DNA from: Frigoribacterium sp. Leaf415
GTDB lineage: Bacteria > Actinomycetota > Actinomycetes > Actinomycetales > Microbacteriaceae
Length of the DNA: 64,000 nt
Assembly (NCBI RefSeq): GCF_001424645.1
Contig: NZ_LMQR01000001.1
Span: forward strand, 613,301-677,300
Direction: 5' to 3'
Shown: positions 9,014 to 17,022 of the stretch, in pieces
Layout: each line of letters opens with the position of its first letter
Position numbering within the stretch: position 1 is the stretch's first letter
Notes under the pieces: model-generated
The model's database searches: none
What the model was told of the DNA's origin: nothing
What the model saw: only the letters and a program-made list of their open reading frames with translations
Position numbers and translations under genes: made by a program

Positions 9014-9496
9014 ATGAGCAGGATCGCCGTCGTGCCGGGTTCGTTCGACCCGGTGACCCTCGGGCACGTGGACGTGATCGCCCGGGCCGCCAACATCTTC
9101 GACGAGGTCCACGTCCTCGTGGTGCACAACCCCGAGAAGAGCGCGCTGCTGCCCCTCGCGCAGCGGGTGTCGCTGCTCACAGAATCTCTCCGCGCGGCCG
9201 GGCTGCCCGAGACCGTCACGGTCCACAGCTGGAGCGTCGGGCTGCTCGTCGACTACTGCACCGAGGTCGGGGCGAGCGTGCTCGTCAAGGGCATCCGCTC
9301 GCAGGTCGACGTCGCCTACGAGACCCCGATGGCGATCATGAACCGCAGCCTCGCCGGTGTCGAGACCGTCTTCCTGCTCCCCGACCCGGCCCACGCGCAC
9401 GTGTCGAGCTCGCTCGTGCGGCAGGTGGCCTCGCTCGGCGGCGACGTGTCGCCCTACGTGCCCGAGGCCGTCGCCGCCTACCTCAGCACCACCTGA
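9014..9496 (+). CDS. coaD: Phosphopantetheine adenylyltransferase
   Basis: Transfers AMP from ATP to 4'-phosphopantetheine in coenzyme A synthesis. The 160-residue protein has the nucleotidyltransferase signature [15 protein letters not shown] at residues 8-22 with its T/HxGH core. It also has [15 protein letters not shown] and the C-terminal phosphate loop [16 protein letters not shown]. Length and ends match the family. It starts a series of same-strand genes running to smc. Confidence 0.96.
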   Translation: MSRIAVVPGSFDPVTLGHVDVIARAANIFDEVHVLVVHNPEKSALLPLAQRVSLLTESLRAAGLPETVTVHSWSVGLLVDYCTEVGASVLVKGIRSQVDVAYETPMAIMNRSLAGVETVFLLPDPAHAHVSSSLVRQVASLGGDVSPYVPEAVAAYLSTT

Positions 9497-9525
9497 CCCC
9501 GACCCCACCCGACGAGGACGCCGCG

Positions 9526-10554
9526 ATGACCACGACCAACGACCCCACCGTCGAGCCCGCCGCCCGCGCGACCGGCTCCGGGCCCACGATGTCGCTCGCC
9601 GAGGTCCAGCAGCGCGCGAGGGGCATCCTCGAGGCCGTGGCCACCGTGATCGACGGCAAGGACGGCGCCATCTCGACGGCGCTCACCGTCCTGCTCGCCG
9701 AGGGCCACCTGTTGATCGAGGACGTCCCGGGCGTCGGCAAGACCCAGCTGGCCCGGGCGCTCGCCAAGGCGGTCGACGCGACCGTCACCCGCATCCAGTT
9801 CACCCCCGACCTGCTGCCGAGCGACATCACGGGCGTCTCGGTCTACGACCGGCAGAGCGGTGGGTTCGAGTTCAAGCCCGGTCCCGTCTTCGCCAACGTC
9901 GTCATCGGCGACGAGATCAACCGCGCCTCGCCGAAGACGCAGTCGGCGCTGCTCGAGAGCCTCGAAGAACGCCAGGTGACGGTCGACGGCATCACGCACC
10001 CGCTGCCCTCGCCGTTCCTCGTCGTGGCGACGCAGAACCCCGTCGAGATGGAGGGCACCTACAACCTGCCCGAGGCCCAGCGCGACCGGTTCATGGCGCG
10101 CATCTCGCTGGGCTACCCCGACGCCCGCAGCGAGCTGCGCATGCTGCAGCAGCGCGAGCGGGTCAGCCCCCTCGACACCCTGCGCCCGCTCGTCTCGCTC
10201 GACGAGCTCACGCGCATGATCGCCGCCGTGCGCACGGTCTACACCGCGCAGGCGGTCGAAGAATACGCCGTGCGGATCGTCCAGGCGACGCGCGTCCACC
10301 CCGACGTGCGTCTCGGGGCCAGCCCCCGGGCGACCCTGCAGCTCATGCGGGCGGCCAAGTCCTGGGCCGCCCTCAACGGCCGTGGTTACGTGGTCCCCGA
10401 CGACGTCGACGCCCTCACGGGCCCCGTCCTCGGCCACCGGGTCATCCTCGCCGGCCGAGCCGGGGCGGGGGCCGTCTCGGCGGCCTACGACCTCGTCGCC
10501 GAGGTCGTCGAGCAGACTCCCGTCCCGCTCGGCGACGCGACCGACGCGCGCTGA
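9526..10554 (+). CDS. MoxR-type AAA+ ATPase
   Basis: AAA+ ATPase of the MoxR group, thought to act as a chaperone that matures or activates a partner complex. Walker A is EDVPGVGKTQLARAL near residue 68, Walker B is VVIGDEINRASPKTQSALLE, and a sensor region follows at VVATQNPVEMEGTYNLPEAQ. MoxR genes next to DUF58 and transglutaminase-like genes form a widespread operon of unproved function, often tied to cell-envelope or stress roles. Its stop is 2 bases from the next start, so the three genes are surely one operon. Confidence 0.92.
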   Translation: MTTTNDPTVEPAARATGSGPTMSLAEVQQRARGILEAVATVIDGKDGAISTALTVLLAEGHLLIEDVPGVGKTQLARALAKAVDATVTRIQFTPDLLPSDITGVSVYDRQSGGFEFKPGPVFANVVIGDEINRASPKTQSALLESLEERQVTVDGITHPLPSPFLVVATQNPVEMEGTYNLPEAQRDRFMARISLGYPDARSELRMLQQRERVSPLDTLRPLVSLDELTRMIAAVRTVYTAQAVEEYAVRIVQATRVHPDVRLGASPRATLQLMRAAKSWAALNGRGYVVPDDVDALTGPVLGHRVILAGRAGAGAVSAAYDLVAEVVEQTPVPLGDATDAR

Positions 10555-10556
10555 CC

Positions 10557-11885
10557 GTGAGACGGGGTGGGGTCCCCAGGCCGACCGGCCGTGGCGTCGG
10601 CGTGCTCGCGGCCGGGGTGCTCGTCGTGCTCGTGGGCTGGCTGCTGCAGGCCCCGGCCCTCGTCTTCGCCGGCTCGACGCTCGTCGTCCTGATCGTGACC
10701 GTCACGGTCTCCCTGCTCTTCCGCACGGCCGACGTGCGGGTCACCCGTCGTTTCACTCCCGACCGCGGCGTCGCGGGGTGGTCCGCCGTCGAGACGGTCA
10801 CGGTCCTTCCCCGAGGGGGTCGGACCTCCGGCACCGTGCGGGTCCGCGAGCAGCTGCCGTTCGGGCGACTGTCCGACTCCGAGGCCGCGGCCGTCCTGCT
10901 CGCGCCGGGCCGCGCCTCCTCGGCGGTCTTCCGTCACCACGATCTGCCGCGCGGTCGGCACCGCATCGGACCCCTGCACGTCGACCTCGTCGAGTCGTAC
11001 GGCGTCGCCCGGCGACGGGTCGTGGCGGCCGGCGTGGCCGAGTTCGTCGTCGTGCCCGACGTCGTCGAGGTGGGGCTCGGGCGTGAGTCCCGTGCCCTGG
11101 GTGACGGGTCGAGAAGGCAGCGCGAGCACAGCCTGGCCGGTGGCGAGGACGATCCGGTCACGCGCGAGTACCGCCGGGGTGACCCGATGCGTCGGGTGCA
11201 CTGGAAGGCGACCGCCCGGCACGGTGAGCTCATGGTCCGTCAAGAAGAGCAGCACGGCCTGCCCAGCGCGCGGGTCGTCATCGCCGTCGCGGCCGAGGGA
11301 TGGTCCGACGCACGCCCGACGGTGCCGCCGACGAGCGGCGTCCGGGTGAGGCCGGCGACCGCCGCGATCCCGCTCGTCAGCGACGCGTTCGAGTGGGCGG
11401 TCTCGTTCGCCGCCACCATCGCGGTCGAGATCGGCCACGCGGGGTCCGCGACCGTGCTGACGACACCCGGCGGCACGCTCGTCGCCCGGCACGACCCGGA
11501 GTCGACCACGGGGTTCCTCGACGACCTCGCCGACCTGCGGCTCGACGACGCGCTCGGGGCACCGGCTCCCGCCCCGTCTCCCCGGGAGCCCGTCGTGGCG
11601 GTCGTCTCCGGGCTGGGCCGGCTCGACCTCGACCTGCTCGTCGCCTCGAGGGCTCCCGGGTCGTCGGCGGTCGCCGTCGTCGTGACGGCCGCCCTGCCCC
11701 TCGGCGCCGGCCTGACCTCACGACCCGCACGCCTCGCCGACGGTCCGGGCCGGGGCGACGACCGCGTGCTCGCCCCCGACGAGGTCGCCGGCGCCCTGCG
11801 TGACTCCGGCTGGCGGGTCGTCGAGACCGACTCGAGCGTCGACGTCGGCCGCCTGATCACGACCTCGGGGGTCCTCGATGACTGA
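10557..11885 (+). CDS. DUF58 domain membrane protein
   Basis: Partner of the MoxR ATPase. Two hydrophobic segments occupy roughly residues 13-55 (VLAAGVLVVLVGWLL and STLVVLIVTVTVSLLF). The DUF58 hallmark follows in YRRGDPMRRVHWKATARHG near residue 205-225. The C-terminal half resembles a von Willebrand A-like fold but lacks an obvious intact MIDAS motif. GTG 10557 is used; the MoxR stop ends at 10554. The end overlaps the next gene by 8 bases. It carries one AGGAGGCGCG copy (minus strand) at 10911. Confidence 0.88.
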   Translation: MRRGGVPRPTGRGVGVLAAGVLVVLVGWLLQAPALVFAGSTLVVLIVTVTVSLLFRTADVRVTRRFTPDRGVAGWSAVETVTVLPRGGRTSGTVRVREQLPFGRLSDSEAAAVLLAPGRASSAVFRHHDLPRGRHRIGPLHVDLVESYGVARRRVVAAGVAEFVVVPDVVEVGLGRESRALGDGSRRQREHSLAGGEDDPVTREYRRGDPMRRVHWKATARHGELMVRQEEQHGLPSARVVIAVAAEGWSDARPTVPPTSGVRVRPATAAIPLVSDAFEWAVSFAATIAVEIGHAGSATVLTTPGGTLVARHDPESTTGFLDDLADLRLDDALGAPAPAPSPREPVVAVVSGLGRLDLDLLVASRAPGSSAVAVVVTAALPLGAGLTSRPARLADGPGRGDDRVLAPDEVAGALRDSGWRVVETDSSVDVGRLITTSGVLDD

Positions 11886-14199
11886 CTCGTCGACCCGCGT
11901 CGGGTTCTTCGGGGCCGAGCCCACGGGCGCGGCCCGCCGGCAGACCTCGGCCCTGCTCTGGCTCGTGCTCGTCCTCTCACTGGCGAGCCTGCACCCCGTC
12001 TTCGTCGGGGTCGGCTGGTGGGTCGCGGGTGCCGTCGTGGCCGCCGTCGTGCTGGGTGCGTCCCTCGCCGTGCGGGCGCTGGGAGGCGCCTCCTGGCTGG
12101 GCGTGGTCGGCGGGGCGGTCCTCGGCGCGCTCGTCACGACGGCCTTCGCCTCCGGAGGGACGGCCCTGCTCGGGGTCGTGCCGACGGGGGCGACCTTCGC
12201 GCGCATCCCCGAGCTCTCGGCTCAGGCGAACGCGGCCATCGTCGAGGGATCGGCCCCCGTCGAGGTCAACGACGGCCTGCTGGTCACGGTGGCCCTCTCG
12301 GTGCTCGTGGTCGCCGTCGTCACCGACCTGCTGTCGTCGGTGGGGCAGCTGCCGGTCGTGACCGGGGTCTTCCCGGCCCTCGTGCTGGCCGTGCCGACCT
12401 TCGTGCCGGGCGTCGTCACGAGCTGGCCCTGGGTGGTGGCGACCGTGCTGGCCTACCTCGTGCTGCTCATGGTCTCCACCGGGCGACGACCCTCGCGCGC
12501 CGGTCTGGTCGGTGCCGCCGCGTCCGTCGCCGTGGCCGGGCTGCTGACGGCCGTCGTTCCCCTCACAGGTGTGGCGCCGTTGACCGGTTCGGGCACCGGT
12601 ACCGGCCTCGCGACCGGCGTGAACCCGATCATCGACCTCGGCGACGACCTGCGGCGGGGTGCCCCGGTCACCGTCCTGTCGTACCGGACCGACGACCGGC
12701 AGGGCACCTATCTCAAGCTCGTCGACCTGGTGGACTTCTCGGGCCGCACGTGGAGTCCCGCCGACGTGCCGCTCGACCCGCTCAACACGCTCGAGAACCT
12801 CCCCGACGCTCCCGGCATCGACCCGGGCACCGCACGACGCGACGTCACGACCGACGTCACGATCGGGGCGCTGCGCAGCCCGTACCTGCCCGTCCCGGTG
12901 CCGCCGACCGCCATCGAGGGCCTCGACGACCAGTGGCGGTTCGTCGACGAGAGCGGCGTCACCGTCCGCAGCGACTCCGAGGGCACGCAGGGCCTCGAGT
13001 ACGAGGTGACGAGTCGGCCCGTCGACCCGAGCCCCGAGCAGGTCGTCGCCTCGCTCGACGACACGGGGCCCGACATGGCGCCCTACCTCTCGGTCGACGA
13101 GGTGCCGCAGACCGTCACCGACCTCGCCGCCGAGGTGACCGCCGGCTCGGCCAACCCGTTCGACGCGGCCGTCGAGCTGCAGGACTTCTTCCGCGACGGC
13201 GACTTCACGTACTCGGAAGACACCCCGGTCCAGCGAGGCTACGACGGCAGCGGCCTCGACGCGATCGAGACGTTCCTGCAGGTCCGCAGCGGGTACTGCG
13301 TCCACTTCGCCTCGGCGATGGCGGTCATGGCCCGGACGCTGGGCATCCCCTCGCGGGTGGCCGTGGGCTTCCTGCCGGGCGACCTGCAGGGCGTCGGCGA
13401 CGACGCCGCGTTCCGGGTGAGCAGCGACGACCTGCACACCTGGCCCGAGCTGTACTTCGCCGGGCTCGGCTGGGTCCCCTTCGAGCCGACCGTCGGCCTC
13501 GGCGCCCCTCAGCAGTACCTTCAGCAGACCGGCGTCGAGCCGAGCGACGTCCCCAGCGACGACGCGAGCACCGCGCCCGACGCGAGCACGGCCCCGTCGG
13601 CCTCGACCGCCCCGACCAGCGCGGCTCCGAGCGCGAGCGCCACGCCGACGTCCGCCGCCTCCGGTGCGGGCTCCGGCGTCGGGCCCGTCCCGTCGATCGC
13701 CCTCGCGGTGCTCGCGGCGCTCGTGCTCGCCGCGCTCGTCGTCCCCTCGGGTCTGCGCGCCGGCCGTCGACGACGTCGCCTGTCGGCGTCCCCGCCCGAC
13801 CTGGCGCTGCACGCCTGGCACGAGGTGGTCGACACGGCTCGAGACCTGGGTGTCCCCGTGACGGTCGCGATGACCCCGCCGGCCGTCGTCGACCTGCTGG
13901 CGCAGCGCCTCGGGGCAGGGGGCGTCGGCCACGGTGCCGTGACCGGAACGGCGACCGCACCGTCCTCCGGCCGGTCGACCAGGGTCCGGGAGGCGCGGGT
14001 CGCCTCGGTCGCGCTGCTGGACGCCCTGCAGGCCGAGCGCTTCGGGGCCGAGCCGGCGGCCCGGCAGGTGCAGGCGGACGCGCGCCGCGTGATCGACGGG
14101 CTCCGCGCCTCCTCGTCCGTGGGGCAGCGCGTCGCGGCGACGATCGCGCCGCGATCGCTCGTCGGGGGCACGGAGGCGGCGTCCGGCTCGACGGCGTAA
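11878..14199 (+). CDS. Transglutaminase-like membrane protein (TgpA type)
   Basis: A 773-residue protein with about six N-terminal membrane segments (residues 20-220), a large outside domain and a C-terminal membrane segment near residue 600. The transglutaminase-like core shows the cysteine in SGYCVHFASAMAVMAR near residue 473 and the histidine in DLHTWPELYFAGLGW near 518. The third position reads FEPT where many relatives have Asp, so check the triad. A Ser/Ala/Thr/Pro linker with repeated AST units precedes the last membrane helix. The cytoplasmic tail is probably DUF4129-like. It is the third gene of the moxR operon and overlaps the DUF58 stop. Confidence 0.88.
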   Translation: MTDSSTRVGFFGAEPTGAARRQTSALLWLVLVLSLASLHPVFVGVGWWVAGAVVAAVVLGASLAVRALGGASWLGVVGGAVLGALVTTAFASGGTALLGVVPTGATFARIPELSAQANAAIVEGSAPVEVNDGLLVTVALSVLVVAVVTDLLSSVGQLPVVTGVFPALVLAVPTFVPGVVTSWPWVVATVLAYLVLLMVSTGRRPSRAGLVGAAASVAVAGLLTAVVPLTGVAPLTGSGTGTGLATGVNPIIDLGDDLRRGAPVTVLSYRTDDRQGTYLKLVDLVDFSGRTWSPADVPLDPLNTLENLPDAPGIDPGTARRDVTTDVTIGALRSPYLPVPVPPTAIEGLDDQWRFVDESGVTVRSDSEGTQGLEYEVTSRPVDPSPEQVVASLDDTGPDMAPYLSVDEVPQTVTDLAAEVTAGSANPFDAAVELQDFFRDGDFTYSEDTPVQRGYDGSGLDAIETFLQVRSGYCVHFASAMAVMARTLGIPSRVAVGFLPGDLQGVGDDAAFRVSSDDLHTWPELYFAGLGWVPFEPTVGLGAPQQYLQQTGVEPSDVPSDDASTAPDASTAPSASTAPTSAAPSASATPTSAASGAGSGVGPVPSIALAVLAALVLAALVVPSGLRAGRRRRRLSASPPDLALHAWHEVVDTARDLGVPVTVAMTPPAVVDLLAQRLGAGGVGHGAVTGTATAPSSGRSTRVREARVASVALLDALQAERFGAEPAARQVQADARRVIDGLRASSSVGQRVAATIAPRSLVGGTEAASGSTA

Positions 14200-14202
14200 A
14201 CT
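14197..14202 (+). promoter_or_regulatory. -10 box before yceD
   Basis: TAAACT overlaps the stop codon of the preceding gene and ends 8 bases before GTG 14211. No Shine-Dalgarno sequence is present, so this is a probable leaderless start for the yceD-rpmF-rnc-mutM genes. Confidence 0.55.
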
Positions 14203-14210
14203 CTCTCTTC

Positions 14211-14798
14211 GTGCCTCATTTCACCCAGACTCCCTACACCGTCCCGGTGTTCGACCTCGTGCACCGTCCGGGCGAGATGCGCGAGCACGAACTCGACGTC
14301 GTCGTGCCCGAGAAGCTCGGCGAGGGCCAGATCTCGGTGCCGAAGGGTGCCGAGATCGCGATCGACGTCAAGCTCGAGGGGCTGCACGACGGCATCCTGG
14401 TGTCCGCGCACGTCTCGGGCACGGCGGTCGGTGAGTGCAGCCGCTGCCTCCGTGACATCTCCGAGCCCGTCGAAGTCGATTTCGCCGAGCTTTTCGCGTA
14501 CGATGTCGACGAAGCTTTTGACTATCAGGTTCAAGACGATCACGTGGATCTTGAACCCGTGGTCAGAGACGCAGTGGTTCTGTCACTGCCCTTCCAGCCG
14601 GTCTGTCGGCCGGATTGTCCGGGCCTCGACCCCGAAACGGGCGAGCGCGTGGACGACATCCCCGACTACCAGCCCCGCGAGATCGCCGACCCCCGCTGGT
14701 CGGCCCTGGCAGGGTTCCAGGCTGAATCGGCACCCGCCGACGGCACGTCACAGGGCACCGGTCACGACGACCGGCGCCCGGCCGACGAGCAGCACTGA
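14211..14798 (+). CDS. yceD: YceD/DUF177 family protein
   Basis: Member of the DUF177 family, which is almost always encoded directly before rpmF and is linked to 23S rRNA or large-subunit maturation. The 195-residue protein has two cysteine pairs, CSRCL near residue 75 and CRPDCPG near 132, that could bind a metal. The acidic centre (FDYQVQDDHVDLEPVV) is typical. The start is GTG 14211, placed by the -10 box and by the usual N-terminal length. Confidence 0.9.
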   Translation: MPHFTQTPYTVPVFDLVHRPGEMREHELDVVVPEKLGEGQISVPKGAEIAIDVKLEGLHDGILVSAHVSGTAVGECSRCLRDISEPVEVDFAELFAYDVDEAFDYQVQDDHVDLEPVVRDAVVLSLPFQPVCRPDCPGLDPETGERVDDIPDYQPREIADPRWSALAGFQAESAPADGTSQGTGHDDRRPADEQH

Positions 14799-14869
14799 AC
14801 ACCACCGCGTCACCCACCATCGTCAGACCCAGGCACCCGTGAGGGTGCCGACAGAGAGAAGAGAAACCC

Positions 14870-15073
14870 ATGGCCGTCCCGAAGCGCAAGCAGTCACGCT
14901 CCAACACGCACGCTCGTCGTTCGCAGTGGAAGGCCACGCCGGTCCAGCTCGTCAAGACGATCGAGAACGGCAAGGTCACCTACAGCCTCCCGCACCGTGC
15001 CAAGGTCGTCGAGGACAGCGCCGGCACCGCCCTGTACATGGAGTACAAGGGCCGCAAGGTCGCCGACGTCTGA
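14870..15073 (+). CDS. rpmF: 50S ribosomal protein L32
   Basis: The 67-residue protein begins [18 protein letters not shown], diagnostic of L32, a small protein of the large ribosomal subunit. It lacks the two CxxC zinc-ribbon cysteine pairs found in some L32 forms, so it is the zinc-free type. A purine-rich AGAGAAGAGAAA stretch stands before the ATG. The 71-base gap after yceD holds a 7-bp hairpin (14832-14838 with 14843-14849). Confidence 0.97.
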   Translation: MAVPKRKQSRSNTHARRSQWKATPVQLVKTIENGKVTYSLPHRAKVVEDSAGTALYMEYKGRKVADV

Positions 15074-15110
15074 TCACCGACGTGAATCCGTCCACCCTCG
15101 CGGTGAGCGC

Positions 15111-15869
15111 ATGAGTCAGCCCGAGTCGAGCCCTGGTGCCGACCGGGCTGTTCTCTTGTCCCGACTGCAGATCGAGCTCAGCGACGACCTGATCGACCAG
15201 GCGCTCACGCACCGGTCGTACTCGTACGAGCACGGCGGCGTCGGCAACAACGAGCGCCTCGAGTTCCTCGGTGACTCCATCCTGGGCCAGGCCGTCACGG
15301 TCATGCTCTTCACCGAGAACCCCGACCTCGACGAGGGCGACCTCGCCAAGCGTCGGGCCAGTCTCGTCAGCACCGTCGCCCTGGCCGAGGTCGCGCGGAT
15401 CATCGGGCTCGGCCCGCACCTGCGCCTCGGTCGCGGCGAAGAGTTGACCGGCGGTCGCGACAAGCACTCGATCCTGGCCGACACCGTCGAGGCCATCATC
15501 GGTGCGACCTACCTCGAGGCCGGGGGCGAGGCCGCCACGGCACTCGTGCTGCGTCTCGTGGCGCCGCTGCTCGTCGACCCCGATCGCTTCGGTGCCGCGA
15601 TGGACCCCAAGACCAGCCTGCAAGAGCTGGCCGCGACCCTGGGGCGCGGCATGCCCTCGTACTCGGTGACCGACAGCGGCCCCGATCACGACAAGCGCTT
15701 CCACGCCGTCGTGGCCCTGGGTGACGAGCAGGGCGTCGCCGAGGGGTCGGGCAGCAGCAAGAAGCAGGCCGAGATGGCCGCCGCGCTCGGGGCCTGGACG
15801 TCGCTCAACGCGTCGGCCGCCGGTGTGGCCGCCGCCCGTCGGGCCGCCGCCTCCGCCTCCGCCGACTGA
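15111..15869 (+). CDS. rnc: Ribonuclease III
   Basis: Double-strand-specific endoribonuclease for rRNA and mRNA processing. The catalytic signature NERLEFLGDSILG lies near residues 46-58, with the second acidic site in HSILADTVEAIIGATYLEAG. A dsRNA-binding domain follows from DPKTSLQELAATLGRG to SGSSKKQAEMAAALGA. The tail is rich in Ala and Ser. Length is 252. The start at ATG 15111 fits the family N-terminus; the upstream frame runs antisense-free through rpmF and is not needed. Confidence 0.95.
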   Translation: MSQPESSPGADRAVLLSRLQIELSDDLIDQALTHRSYSYEHGGVGNNERLEFLGDSILGQAVTVMLFTENPDLDEGDLAKRRASLVSTVALAEVARIIGLGPHLRLGRGEELTGGRDKHSILADTVEAIIGATYLEAGGEAATALVLRLVAPLLVDPDRFGAAMDPKTSLQELAATLGRGMPSYSVTDSGPDHDKRFHAVVALGDEQGVAEGSGSSKKQAEMAAALGAWTSLNASAAGVAAARRAAASASAD

Positions 15870-15871
15870 CC

Positions 15872-16882
15872 GTGCCCGAACTGCCCGAGGTCGAGGTCGT
15901 CCGGGCCGGTCTGCACCCCGTGGTGGCCGGTGCCGTGGTGACGGCGGTCGACGTCCTCGACCAGCGGTCGCTCAAGCGGCACCGCGGTCCGAGCGACGAC
16001 TTCGTCGACCGGCTGGTCGGCGGCACGATCGACTCGGCCGTCCGCCGGGGCAAGTTCCTCTGGTTCCCGTTCGAGCCGGCCGAGCCGCACGAGCACCCCC
16101 TGGCCCTCGTGGCTCACCTCGGCATGAGCGGGCAGGTGCTGCTCCGTAGCCGGGACGCCGAGCCAGACCGCCTGATGCGCATCCGGCTCGAGGTCGAGAG
16201 TCCGTCGCTCGGCCCCGTGCGACTCGCCTTCGTCGACCAGCGCATCTTCGGCTCGATGGCCCTCGACGAGACCGTGCCCACGCCGGACGGGCGGGCGGCG
16301 GGGTTCGCCGGCCCGCGCCTCCTGGGGTCCGATGTCGAGGCTGCTGGCGAGGCCGGCACGGACGCCCCGACGATCACCGCCGCCGGGACCGACGCCGATC
16401 CGGCCGCGTGGGTGCGCCGGGTCCCGCAGCAGGTCTCGCACATCGCTCGCGACCCGCTCGACCCGGCCTTCGACGAGTCGCGGGTGATCACCCGCCTGCT
16501 GGCCCGCCGGACCGGGGTGAAGCGTGCGCTCCTCGACCAGGGTCTGCTGAGCGGGGTGGGCAACATCTACGCCGACGAGAGCCTCTGGGCCGCGCGGGTC
16601 CACCCCGAGCAGCCCACCGAGTCGTTGTCGAGGGCGCGTGCGCGCGTGCTGCTGGCCGAGGTGCGGGTCGTGCTGCTCAAGGCGCTCGGCGAGGGCGGGA
16701 CGAGCTTCGACGCCCAGTACGTCAACGTCAACGGCCAGTCCGGCTACTTCAGCCACAGCCTCGCCGCGTACGGGCAGCAGGGACGCCCCTGCCCGCGGTG
16801 CGGCACCCCCATCGTGCGCGAGGCGTTCATGAACCGCTCGAGCCACTTCTGCCCCCGCTGCCAGCGGGTGCGCACGCGCTGA
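15872..16882 (+). CDS. mutM: Formamidopyrimidine-DNA glycosylase
   Basis: Base-excision repair enzyme removing 8-oxoguanine. After the GTG start the protein reads MPELPEVE, whose second residue is the catalytic proline. The lysine of the beta-hairpin is in RGKFLWFPF. GVGNIYADESLW is the helix-turn-helix region, and the C-terminal zinc finger has four cysteines in CPRCGTPI and CPRCQ. At 336 residues it is some 50 longer than usual. The extra length is a linker around residues 130-190 (FAGPRLLGSDVEAAGEAG onward). It starts 2 bases after the rnc stop. Confidence 0.95.
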   Translation: MPELPEVEVVRAGLHPVVAGAVVTAVDVLDQRSLKRHRGPSDDFVDRLVGGTIDSAVRRGKFLWFPFEPAEPHEHPLALVAHLGMSGQVLLRSRDAEPDRLMRIRLEVESPSLGPVRLAFVDQRIFGSMALDETVPTPDGRAAGFAGPRLLGSDVEAAGEAGTDAPTITAAGTDADPAAWVRRVPQQVSHIARDPLDPAFDESRVITRLLARRTGVKRALLDQGLLSGVGNIYADESLWAARVHPEQPTESLSRARARVLLAEVRVVLLKALGEGGTSFDAQYVNVNGQSGYFSHSLAAYGQQGRPCPRCGTPIVREAFMNRSSHFCPRCQRVRTR

Positions 16883-16935
16883 TCCCCGCCTCGTCCGGCG
16901 CCGCCCGCCTCCCCGGACGGCGGGGCCGCCACCCG

Positions 16936-16941
16936 TATCCT
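16936..16941 (+). promoter_or_regulatory. -10 box of a possible smc promoter
   Basis: TATCCT lies about 80 bases before the smc start. An inverted repeat of 7 bp (16892-16898 with 16913-16919) stands upstream and could end the mutM transcript. Confidence 0.4.
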
Positions 16942-17022
16942 TGAGAACGGGTCACGACCTGTCGTCCGCGCCCCGGTCCGCCCTGTCCACCACCCGTCAC
17001 GAGCCCCGAGGAGGCGCGGCGC

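Noticed and set aside
6731..9508. A 925-codon minus-strand frame opposite recG and coaD
   Set aside because: Shadow of high-G+C coding sequence; no start signal and no recognisable domain.
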